Shown here one piece after another: positions 12,601 through 22,700 of a DNA stretch of 64,000 nt (positions within the stretch are counted from its first letter, which is position 1; each line of letters begins with the position of its first letter). The translations under genes were made by a program, and so were the position numbers. Source of the stretch: Scleropages formosus (lineage: Eukaryota > Chordata > Actinopteri > Osteoglossiformes > Osteoglossidae); contig NC_041814.1 of NCBI RefSeq assembly GCF_900964775.1, positions 31,926,674 to 31,990,673 on the forward strand, read 5' to 3'. The notes beneath the pieces were generated by a model that saw only the letters and a list, made by a program, of their open reading frames with translations, made no database searches and was not told the DNA's origin.

Positions 12601-14479
12601 ATAACTTCAAGAAAAAACATAAACAATAAAAGGTTTTTAAGTGAACCATATTATGATGATAAAATGTGTATATTGCATACATTTTAGCTATGGTGGTCTT
12701 TTGATTTGTAACTTATTTTTATCATTTCAATGCTAATTAAAATAAGGTTCACTTTACTTGAACTGCTCATTTAGGGTCTCTTAGTCCTACAACACACAGT
12801 GACAGTTTATGAAAATAAACTGCAATAAAACAACTTACCTGAAGTTACTGTGAAGTACAGATGTTCAGAGTACACCGCGCCTCCATCAATCTCCACTCCA
12901 CACCAGTACCACCCAGTGTCCTTCATCTGTAAGTTCCTCATGGTCACAGTGAAGACCAGCTGGTCCCAATCATCAGTGATGGACACCTCACCTTTACTCT
13001 GTGCTGAGTCAGTGCGTACCATGATACTACAGGACAACCAACTGTACTCCCTACACCAGTATTTCACATGGTGTTTATACTTCTCTTCATAGAAACATGG
13101 GATGGTGACAGATCTTCCTCTCTGTACTGTTATCCCTTTAAATGTTCTTACACAGTTGTTACCTACAGGCAAACATAAAACAGGACATTTGTTAGCTGTT
13201 CCCAAAAAAGCAATTTCCTTGTTCATTACAAGACTATTAATAATTTTGATTCAGCTCCAAATGTTTCTGATTAAAATCACTGAAGACTGTAATAGGGAGA
13301 AAAGCACAAGTTAAAGAAGACACATTCATTTGAAACTTTTCTCCAAAGCAACTTCCAATGAACTCTATGTAGTGTTACCATCAGCCCACACACCTTATTC
13401 ACTGCAGTGACTTACACTAGGTCACTTATCCACAGTGGAATACACTCTCTTTGTGTCATTCACATACTATGGGTGAACTTGAACAGCATGTCTTTGGACT
13501 GTGGGAGGAAACCCACACAGACACAGGGAGAACATGTAAACTCCACACAGTCTGAGCAGGGATCAAACCCATGTCTTCTCGCACCACCAAGGCACTGTGA
13601 GACAGCAGCGCTACTCGTTGTGCCACCACGCCACCTGATATGCTATGATGCTGTCATCGAAAGTCCAGGTTGATCTGTTTTCATTTGGTCCTTTAGCCGA
13701 CACTTTTTCTCTCAGTCGGCTATAGAAATAAAACACTTATTGGCTGCAGAGCTCTAAATCATACAGGAATTCTGCTCTGAAATGATGAGTCCATGAACCT
13801 ATTGCTTAGCACTGCTGAATGAGCAGGAACACGAAGAGCAAGAGGAAGTGAACAAGACTCATAAGACCGGAACTGGGTGCTGGAAAAGGACTTTGAGTGT
13901 GTAACTTCTCCATTTCTCACTCCGTGCTTCTGTTCAACTCGACACTTGGAGAGATCGGTCCAGGGAACTTTGGAGAACATGGCTTTGCTGTATGATTCCC
14001 TGCCACTGCAGCAGCATAATAAATATTAATAATATTGGCATCCAAACAGAGGAGGGAGCTTTTTCTCGACAGACTTAAAGTTATGTACCTATCTGTACAA
14101 CTGGGTCATTTTTTACTGGTGTAATTTACCTTGCTCAAGAGTACTACAGTAGGAGGTGGGATTCAAAGCTGGGACTTCTGCAGCCAGACACAGCAGCTCT
14201 ACTCCCTATCTATAACTGTCATCACTGCCACACAGGTTGTCAGTCCATATTTCAGAACTTCAGGAAAACTTCACTAATACAGTAAAAGGAAATCTTTACC
14301 ATAAACCCATTGTTTATTTCTCATTCTCAAATCTCACTTCACATTGTCTTTACTAAGTAAATATTCTATCTTTCTACACCAAAGCAGCAGTGTGTGATGT
14401 CCCAGTGAGACGTGTTTCTCTTACCTGGGAACCTGGTGAAAAATTCGAGGAGGAGGAGAAGGAAGAGGACAGAAGCCAT
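6695..14479 (-). CDS. CD300/pIgR-like Ig-domain receptor with ITIM tail (spliced model)
   Basis: Type I membrane receptor of the CMRF35/CD300 and pIgR-like group, probably on leukocytes and inhibitory through SH2-phosphatase recruitment (family knowledge). Exons on the minus strand: 14479-14425 signal peptide ([14 protein letters not shown], ends phase 1); 13162-12839 V domain 1 (phase 1-1; IPC and WYWC cysteines plus the extra YWC/SWLSC pair of this family); 12596-12281 or 12565-12281 V domain 2 ([18 protein letters not shown]); 7297-7270 stalk (phase 1-2); 7122-7025 transmembrane helix ([20 protein letters not shown] then basic TLRFLRNK); 6929-6880 tail; 6760-6695 last tail exon with [15 protein letters not shown] and stop. 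VTYSIV fits the ITIM pattern V-x-Y-x-x-V. All phases agree except the start of domain 2, where only the 12565 acceptor keeps frame with domain 1. Domain 2 may therefore belong to a separate isoform or gene. A Gypsy element occupies the intron between domain 2 and the stalk. Confidence 0.72.
7300..8030. other. Intron of the Ig receptor gene, no other feature
   Basis: No exon or complete repeat is seen between the stalk exon and the LTR at about 8032. Short open frames near 7600-7830 and 7868-8180 are unsupported. Confidence 0.45.
8032..11640 (-). mobile_element. Ty3/Gypsy chromodomain-type LTR element, rearranged (fossil)
   Basis: Related LTR copies in the same orientation bound the element: 8032-8275 (partial) and about 11285-11640 (AATAAA in reverse near 11350). 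A purine tract in reverse (GTACCCCCCCA) abuts the left LTR at 8276, so the element points leftwards. Next to the left LTR lie chromodomain-like and integrase sequence on the minus strand ([11 protein letters not shown] near 9180-9220; [18 protein letters not shown] near 9050-9110). From about 9550 to 11280, however, gag, protease ([15 protein letters not shown]) and reverse transcriptase/RNase H ([17 protein letters not shown] near 10972) read on the plus strand, so the interior is inverted or nested. The element is broken in several places. LTR divergence by eye suggests moderate age. Confidence 0.85.
11641..12270. other. Intron or intergenic, no gene seen
   Basis: AT-rich sequence between the Gypsy LTR and V domain 2. 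I saw nothing recognisable. Confidence 0.45.
13318..13640 (+). repeat. Dispersed repeat (family 3), best copy
   Basis: Contains GTCTTTGGACTGTGGGAGG, then ACACAGGGAGAACATGTAAA, GGGATCAAACCCATGTC and CGCTACTCGTTGTGCCACC. The B-box-like and tRNA-like closing block in reverse suggests a tRNA-related SINE inserted on the minus strand. It lies in the intron between signal peptide and V domain 1 of the Ig receptor gene. Confidence 0.65.
14075..14215 (-). repeat. Fragment of SINE family 2
   Basis: Shows the family body in reverse (TACCTATCTGTACAACTGGG, CTTGCTCAAGAGTACTACAG, AGGAGGTGGGATTC). It lies in the first intron of the Ig receptor gene. Confidence 0.55.
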
Positions 14480-14616
14480 GAAAATGTCAGTGACAAACTG
14501 CAGCTCTCTGGACACTGACTGTAAGTTCTTGCTCCTCTAGAACATCACTGTGCTTCAGCTCCTCATTTGTCTCTCTGTCCAGTTACAGAGGAAGCAAGGC
14601 AGAGGAAGCACACCCA

Positions 14617-14617
<1 letters not shown>

Positions 14618-14682
<65 letters not shown>
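14618..14682. repeat. (CA)n microsatellite
   Basis: About 32 uninterrupted CA units just upstream of the Ig receptor start and next to the 3' end of the LINE. Confidence 0.95.
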
Positions 14683-14685
<3 letters not shown>

Positions 14686-14715
14686 GTATCTATATATACA
14701 GAATTTTCTACTGCA

Positions 14716-17222
14716 CATCAGAATCGGAATCAGCTTCATTGGCCAAGTATACCTGAGCATACAAGGAATTTGTTTCCGGTTTAGAGCAAACCTGCAGTGC
14801 ACATTCACACATACAGGCTACATACACATATACTGGACTAGACATAGCCTAATACAAGCATGATTAGAGATAATGCAGCAGACAAGAACATAGTACAATG
14901 CAGACAGAACACAGCAAATGACAGCCCACAATACCATGCAGACATAACACACCTAAATGACCAAGCACAGAAAAAAGTATGATGTGTAACATAAAGTGAC
15001 ATTATGCTGCAGTGATTGTCAGTTATTTAGAGAACATATTGCACATGGGTATGATTTTGCACAAAGTAGGGGAAAATACTTGAAATGACAGTAGTAGTAC
15101 AGAGTCTACTACATATTGCACATATGTAGTATGATGTTGCTCGCAAGATATAAAAAGATATTGCACATGGATATGATATTGCACAAAAGATATAAAGAAA
15201 CATTTTGCACATGATGTTGCACAAAAGATATAAAGAATATACTACACATGGGTGTAATGTTGCACAAGTAGGGTACAGTAGTTGTAAAAGTCCAGTGTAG
15301 ATTGAGGTAATAGGAGGGTGTTTAGAATCTTTATGGCTGCCGGGAAAAAGCTGTTTTGGTGTCTGGGAGTCCTTGTTTTGATCAGTCTGTATCACCTGCC
15401 AGAGGGAAGTAGTCTGAACAGACAGTGAGCGGGGTGTGAGGGGTCCCCAACGATTTTCTCAGCCCGTTTCTTGACACAGGACATGTACAGGTCCTGGAGG
15501 GAGGGCAGGTTGGTCCCAATGATGCACTCTGCTGACTTAACCAGTCTGTGAAGTCGGCGCTTGTCAGATTGGGTGGCAGAGCCGAACCAAACAGTGACTG
15601 ATGAACATAGTATGGATTCAATGGTGGCCCTGTAGAATTGGCACAGCAGTTCCTTGGGCAGGTTGTGTTTCCTTAGTTGGCAGAGAAAGTACATCCTCTG
15701 CTGGGCTTTCTCGGTTATGGTCGTGGTGTTCTTCTCCCACTTCAAGTCTTTACAGATGGTAGTGCCAAAGAACTTGAAGGAATCAGTGCTGTACACAGTA
15801 CAATCTTGGATAGTGAGTGGTGGCAGGGGAGAAGGTACTTTCTTAAAGTCGATTGTCATCTCTACTGTCTTACTGGTATTAAGTTCCAGGTTGTTGTGTC
15901 TGCACCACAAGGAAAGCCGGTCCACCTCCCGTCTGCATGCAGACTCATCGCAGTCCTGGACGAGTCCTGTGACTGTAGTGTCATCAGCGAATTTCAGGAT
16001 CTTAACTGATGAGTCCGCAGAGGTGCAGCCATTTGTGTATATTGAAATGAGCAGAGGGAAGAGCACACATCCCTGGGGGGCACCAGTGCTGAGTGTGCAA
16101 ATGCTAGATGTGAATATCCCCAGCTCACCTGCTGCTCTCTGTTGGTGAGGAAGCTTGTGATCCAGTTGCAGATGGATGTTGGCACAAAGAGCTGACTGAG
16201 TTTGTAGTGAAGGATGCCTGGAATGATGGTATTAAAGGCCGAAATGAAGTCCACAAAGAGGATTCGTGCGTATGTCTTTGTTGAGTCAAGGTGCTCCAGG
16301 ATGTAGTGCAGCTCCATGTTCACAGCATCTTCCACAGCCCTATTTGATCTGTAGGCAAACTGGAAGGGATCCAGCAGTGAGCCTGTGATGATCTTCAGAT
16401 ATGCTAGCACCAGCCTCTCAAAGCACTTCATTGCTACAGAGGTAAGGGTCACTGGTCTGAAGTCATTCAGTCTCGAGATGCAGGTGTTTTTGGAAACAGG
16501 TATTATGGTGGAGCGCTTGAAGCACGATGGGACCATGCTTAGCTCCAACGATCTATTGAAGATCTGTGTAAAGATGAGGGCAAGCTGGCCTGCACAGGTT
16601 TCAGGCAGGAGGGAGACACCTGATCAGGGTCGGGGGCCTTCCTCGTCTTTAATCTTTCGAACAGACGCCTTACATCATCTTCACTGATCGACAAAGTTGG
16701 ATGGGAGGAATGGTGGCTGGGTGGAGGCTGGGGGAGAGGTGTTGATGTCTGGATAATGGGCCCCTCAAACCTGCAGTAGAAAGTGTTCAGATTTTCAGCC
16801 AATTGTTGGGTGTTGTCTGAGTGGGGGGACGGTGCTTTGAAGTTGGTGAGGACTTGTAGGCCTCTCCACGCTGACGCCGATCCTTAGCTGAGAACGTTTG
16901 TTTCAGCTTCTCGGAATAGCGTCGTTCAGCAGTTTTGATCTCTTTAGTCAGCATGTTTCTGGCTTTGTTGTATAATGACCCGTCTCCACTCCTATAAGCT
17001 GCCTCTTTGTCCTTCCGTAGCTGTCTCAGTTTAGCAGTAAACCACGGTTTGTCGTTGTTGAATTTCCTGCGAGTGGTGGTTGGGATGCATGTGTCTTCAC
17101 AAAAACTTAAGTAAGAAGTAACAACATCAGTGAGTTCATCCAGGTTGTCAGCTGCTGCTTCAATTACACTCCAATTGGCGCAATCAAAGTAGTCCTGCAG
17201 AACTAACTTGGCTTCATCTGTC
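14716..17222 (-). mobile_element. LINE (CR1/L2-like), 5'-truncated
   Basis: On the minus strand the reverse transcriptase is readable in pieces: [18 protein letters not shown] and [13 protein letters not shown] (16548-16000), then KFADDTTVTGLV near 15975, the thumb region WCRHNNLELNTSKT, and the C-terminal LPSGR near 15395. Upstream, to about 17220, the linker between endonuclease and reverse transcriptase is recognisable, but the endonuclease is missing, which is typical 5' truncation. The 3' end near 14720 has GAATCGGAATCAGCTTCATT, a common fish LINE tail. The reading frame is disrupted at several points (e.g. between the 16066-15392 and 16548-15994 segments), so the copy is inactive. An internal stretch at 15040-15290 has short imperfect repeats around TTGCACATG in the 3' untranslated region. 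Confidence 0.85.
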
Positions 17223-17580
17223 CATTACAGCTATATCAAAGTACACCAGACACCAAACGGAAATCTGAACCCAGCACCATCCGCCTCACCCCTGCAATGC
17301 TGATCCTGTAAGTTCTTCTTAACAGAGAGTTGAAGGTATTGGCAAATAATAACACAGATACAGATACAGAACAACAAAGAAACAGGCAGACAAAAACGAC
17401 AATGTTCAAATTTCCTGTTCAGGTAAAAGAAATTTGCTGCATCTTCAGCCATTCAATGTCCATCTGTGTTTCATATGAATTATTACAGTTATTGACATTT
17501 CTTAAAAAGCCATGGAGTACCATCATTGCTACACTACAGTTGTTACATGTTTATAACATCAGTTGCTGTTGGATCCGAGT
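17223..17580. other. Intergenic, no gene seen
   Basis: AT-rich sequence between the LINE and a SINE. I saw nothing recognisable. Confidence 0.4.
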
Positions 17581-17582
17581 AC

Positions 17583-17797
17583 AGAACTTTCACACATTGT
17601 CTGAACCACTTGTCCCATACAGGGTTGCAAGGAACCAGAGCCTAACCAAGCAACACAGGGCAGAAGGCCAGAGGGGGAGGGGACACACCCAGGATGGAAC
17701 ACCAAGCCGTTGCAAGGGACCCCAAGCAGGAGTCAAACCCCAGACCCACCGGAGAGCAGGACCCGGTCCAACCCACTGCGCCACCGCGCCTCCCCGC
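17583..17797 (-). repeat. SINE family 1, reverse
   Basis: Reverse copy running from the TG tail (CACACATTGTCTGAACCAC) to the head (CCACTGCGCCACC). The sequences TACAGAACTTTC before and TACGGAACTTTC after the element are a target-site duplication with one mismatch. Confidence 0.85.
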
Positions 17798-17799
17798 TA

Positions 17800-18735
17800 C
17801 GGAACTTTCTTTACGGTGAATTCGTGCCAATTGACAGCAAACAAAGACAGAGAGGAACTGAGCAGCGGACTTCACAACACAAGAGACTGTCCGGTTTATT
17901 GTGAGCTGTTACTATGGAGACAGCAGCAACAAGAGCAGAGTTCACTGCGAGACACGGCTTTACAAAGAGTAACTCCAGTTGCGAGGAAATGGCAGATTCC
18001 AAAACATCATCATTTTGTTAAAACGTGGCAAAAACCAGAGAAATGATGAAACCCTGTACTTTGCCTGCAGGGAAATTCATACACGCACTGTTCTGGGTTT
18101 GCTCATCCAGTAGCAACACCATCCTGCAGGTACCAAGAAGGCTCCAGACCCCTAGGGGGCAGAACACAGAGAGGGGCACATTGCTCATACAAGGAAGTCC
18201 CCTTGTACACAAATGTCACGTGTCAATAACACAACGGGATAACGAGGAGAAAATACCACGGTCCATCTGAATTAAAAGGGTGGGGGGTTGATTAGATTCA
18301 TTCATCTGGTCACGTGTGTATAACAAGGAGAGGGGTGTGTGTCTAAGTGCTGGGTTTCATTTACAGTCTAAATCTGTGCTTTTTTGTAGAAAAAATGCGT
18401 ATCAATTTCAAGTGAAGCTACTGTACAGTGATCAGCACTTTGTTTTTAACAATTTAAATACAGTGGATTTAGACCCAGTAAAGAACTGAACTGAAGTGAG
18501 GTATCGTACCGAACTTGGCGACACAGCAGGTAGCACTGGTGCCACGCAGCTCCTGGTACACACAACAGTTTGATTCCAGATTAGTTTGCACCAAGTTTTC
18601 ATGTCCTCCCTGTGGTCATGTGCATTTCCTCCAGGTGCTCTGGTTTCCGGCCACAGTCCAAAGCTGTGTGTTTCAGGTGAATTGGTGACGCTGCATTGCC
18701 AGGTGTGTGTCTGCCCCATGCTTCCAAGATGCTCC
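17800..18735. other. Intergenic, scattered repeat fragments
   Basis: Includes an inverted family 3 fragment near 18600-18675 (CCACAGTCCAAAGC). I saw no gene. Confidence 0.4.
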
Positions 18736-19253
18736 CTTCAGTTATTGTTAGGTAAAGAAGTGCAGAGTCATCAACAGCTCCATCGATCTCCACTCCACAC
18801 CAGTACCAGTCAGAGTTCGTCTTCTGTAGTTTCTGTTGGTCACAGTGAAGCCCAGCTGGTCGGGGTCATCAGTGATGGACACATTACCTTCACTCTGTGG
18901 GGAGTCACCACGTACCATGGTAGTACAGGATGACCATGTCCTTTACACCAGTAGTTCACATCTATTCATTTAGCTGACACTTTTCTCCAAAGCAATTTAC
19001 AATTATTTACCCATTTGTACAGCTGGGTAATTTTACTGGAGTAATTTAGGGTAAGTACTTTGTTCAAGGGTACTACAACCAGAAGCTGGGATGGAACCTG
19101 CAACTTTTGGATGTAAAGGCAGGGGCTCTAACCACTACACTACCAGCTGCCCCATCATATGGTGCTTATATTTCTGATCACAGAAACATGGGATGGTGAC
19201 AGATCCTCCTCTCTCTGTGGACATCCTGTGAAATGTCGTCACAAAGTCGTGAC
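18736..19253 (-). pseudogene. CD300/pIgR-like V-type Ig exon, interrupted
   Basis: On the minus strand the exon opens after CCTGAAG with a phase-1 start encoding GHDFVTTF, then [11 protein letters not shown] and DQKYKHHM, the same opening as V domain 1 of the intact receptor at 12839-13162. A family 2 SINE (18962-19157) then splits the domain just before the YWC motif. Beyond it the frame changes by a small deletion after the TGTAAAGG codons, but the rest is still recognisable ([15 protein letters not shown], then [20 protein letters not shown]). No signal-peptide, stalk or membrane exon was found nearby. This is a dead duplicate of the neighbouring receptor's Ig exon. Confidence 0.8.
18962..19157 (-). 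repeat. SINE family 2 (tRNA head, LINE-type tail)
   Basis: Reverse copy: the head reads GGGGCAGCTGGTAGTGTAGT with B-box-like GGTTCCATCCC. The tail reads GCTTTGGAGAAAAGTGTCAG then CTAAATGAATA, shared with the 3' ends of LINE copies at 46075 and 62300. It is inserted inside an Ig V exon. Confidence 0.85.
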
Positions 19254-19752
19254 CTTCAGGGACGACATAAAATGGGTTCAGTTGGTTTTAATTTCTCATT
19301 AATTTCTAATTAAAGCACAAGACAATTTCTCTACTGTTATTGGAATGACAGTGAGACCCGCTGCCTTCAGGAAAAAGTTTGTGGAATCTTATCAATTTAT
19401 ACCTTATAACTTATGTCTTGCTCAATTTCATATTATACAGTTTGGCTTCAGGTCAAGTCCAAACCTGCTGCCGATACAGCAAAAACCAGCCAGGCTGCAC
19501 CACACCTGGGAAGGAAAGAATGCAACTCTAATGAAAAACGTCAGTCTGATTGTTGTCTTTTAAGGTGCACACCACGAAACACTGATAATGACTAAAACAA
19601 TGAAATTTTTTGCCCAACGTCACCGTCTCAGTTCAACAACACTCATAGAATGTGTGTGTGGAATTCAGACATACTTCCGATTCCTTCATAGAGATCCTAT
19701 TTAAGAAAAATCTCCTACCTGTCTGTCAGTCTGTTCTAACTTCTCATGCAAA
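19254..19752. other. Intergenic, upstream region of finTRIM A
   Basis: No exon is seen. It presumably contains the promoter of finTRIM A; I found no convincing TATA box or interferon-type element. Confidence 0.35.
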
Positions 19753-22700
19753 ATGGCCCAAGCTGAGGACAATCAGTATGAGGAGCAGTTCAGATGTTCA
19801 ATCTGTCTGGATCTGCTGAAGGTGCCAGTGACTATTCCCTGTGGACACACTTACTGTATGGACTGTATTAAGGGAACCTGGGATCAGGATGGTCACATTG
19901 GTGTTTACAGCTGCCCTCAGTGCAGACACACCTTCACATCAAGACCTGTTCTGGGCAGAAATACCATGCTAGCTGAAGTCATGGAGAAGCTGAAGAAGGC
20001 AGAAGTCCAAGCTGCTCCACCTGGTCCTCCTGCTCATTCCAGCTCTGGACCTGGAGATGTGGAGTGTGATGTGTGTACTGGGAGAAAGAAGAAAGCTGTC
20101 AAGTCCTGTCTGGTGTGTCTCGCCTCGTACTGTGAGACTCACCTCCAGCTTCATGAGAAACTTAACAGAAGACAGAAACATGAACTTATTGTTGCAAAAA
20201 AACTGCAGGAAAACGTCTGTTCCCGTCATGACAAACCACTGGAGATCTTCTGTCATACTGATCACAGATTCATATGCTCTCTGTGTACGGTAGACGAACA
20301 CAGAGACCACGATACGGTAACAGCTGCTGTCAAGAGGACAAGAAAACAGGTAACGACTGGAAATTTTTACCGGTAAATATTAAATACAGCCTTCAATAGA
20401 AAAGAAATAATGAAGTGAGGAAATCATGGTACATTGCAGCGAAAACTGTGTGTTTGGGATGCGAGAGTGACATTATGACTAGAGCTGCCACCTTTGGGCT
20501 CGGAGATGACAGACAGGCTCACATCCGAGCTTCGGCTGTAATACCGTCAGGCAACATTCTTACACCGAACTACACCGGTGAAAAAATACCCTGCTGTATA
20601 AAAGAGTAAATAACTGTATGTAACCCGACAGTTGAAGATGCTTTGTACTGAAGCAATAGCTAAAAGTTTAATTTATAGTATTGTCTGTTATATTGTTTTT
20701 TCACTCCCGATCAAGTAAAAGCACAGCAATCATGTTTATATAATACACTGGCTTAAGTTTTTCTATCCGAAAGTAATGAGTAGCAGTTCATCCGTCTCCC
20801 GCATCCCTTGTGGCATAGCAGTGATTTATTACTGCTTTAAAAGGTTCAGATCAGTGTCTGGGTCCTGTACGGTCCTGTAGAGGTTTTCGTTCCCGAGACA
20901 CTTGAACTTCAAGAAAAATCTCCTGTGAATCAAAAGATCACTTTATTTTGAAGAAAATACCTGACATGTGAACCCCTTCGAGTGCAGCCTGCAGCAGTGC
21001 CTGTATGTGACAGGTGGCTGCGCTGAATGAAGATGTGAATCACCCCCCGTCCTGCTCATGATGACCTTGTGTGTAAACAGTGTGTGTTGCACAGTTCTAC
21101 ATGCAGAAATCCTGCTCCTTTCAAAAGCTTCGCACACTTTTTCTTGCCACTGAACACATTTTTGAAAGAAAAAGCCACTAAAGTCCCTCCGCTGCTGGTG
21201 TCCTTCACAATGAGCGAAAAACCACGTCATTCACTCAAAGTAACACTTTTTTCTTATTTACTCCTTTGTTAACCTACAGCCTTTCTTCAAGATCATTTAC
21301 AAGTTTAATTTAACAACTCATTTTGTACATTGTCTTCATGTTTAGCCGACACTCTACAGTTTCTGCAGCACCATAACCAGCGTTCGTACCTCTACGTTGC
21401 CTCTGTCGAGGTCACGTACGGCACATGGAGAGGAAAAGGGCACCAAACTGCAAGATGACATCACGCAAAAACAAGTGACAAGTGGTTGTTTTCATGTCTT
21501 TCCCAAGTTAACATAAGACACCAAAATACAGAGAGGGAGTTTTCCCTCCAATTTAACTCGCAATTTAAAGCCTTTACGTACGTGAAGTAAATTAAAAATT
21601 GGAGTAATGAAGCTCGGCAGTGATTTCATCCTTCATGGCCAACTCTTGATCCAGGCACAGAAACTGCTACTCTAAAGTATCCAGTACTGGCTGCTGTTAC
21701 TGTCAAATATTATTAGCCTTATTCAGCTCACATACAGTATTTGTCCCACATGATTATACCCTCAGTTTATACAGTACGGCATTTTTACTGTATCAGTTCA
21801 GGATAAGAACCTTGATCAAGAGTACTGTAGCAGGAGCAGACACCCAAACAAAGGACCTTAATATAACGCAGGGCGATGGCCTTCGCCCCCCCACTTCACC
21901 ACCGGACACCCCTGTCGGTCACTTCTGAGTATGAAATAAAAAGTGAAATATACTGTATGTTTGCACAGGAATCATTATCATCTTTATCTGGCATCAAGTA
22001 AATCAGTGCGGTGAAACTGAAACGGTGAATTCTCCATGAGCCTTTACTCATACCACACATTTCAGACCCATCATAACACACCCATCACTTATCTCTGGTG
22101 TCACATGACCTTAGACAGATTACGAGCTTGTGTTCCATCCATACACACAACATGCTTCACTTACCCCAAACCAGCAGATCAGCTTCACTGATGACTTTCT
22201 TTAAAACATACTGAGTCCATGAAACTACTGCTACTGCTGGCAGAACAGAAAGTCTAGAACCAAATCAAGACTGCTGGAAAACACTTCATGAAAGTTTCAT
22301 CACAGGTGGGAAATTACAGTCTAACCTGCACCGTCATTTTTAAAAATCTATTTCATATGTCTTCAGAAGCAGGTGGAAGTCGTACACAAGGAGATAAAAC
22401 AGCTCATCCAGCAGAGAGAAGAGGAGATGGAGGAGCTGAGACAGGCCGTGGACTCTCTCACAGTGAGTACGGAGCAGAGGAGAAGAGCCATTCGAGGGCT
22501 CAGTCAGGACTCTCCTCTAGTCCCACAGTGAGGAGACCAGAGTCCAAGTGTCTCTCTGTGTGTCTCCAACAGCGCTCTGCACAGGCAGCGCTGGAGGACA
22601 CCGAGAGCATCTTCGGCGAGATGATCCGCTCCATCGAGAGAAGACGCTCGGAGGTGAGAGACCTGATCAGAGCTCAGGAGAAGGCTGCCATACGTCGGGC

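Noticed and set aside
14550-14863. Threonine-histidine repeat open frames
   Set aside because: Translations of the (CA)n microsatellite.
17330-18046. 238-codon plus-strand open frame
   Set aside because: Its middle is a reversed family 1 SINE (17583-17797); the rest has no recognisable domain.
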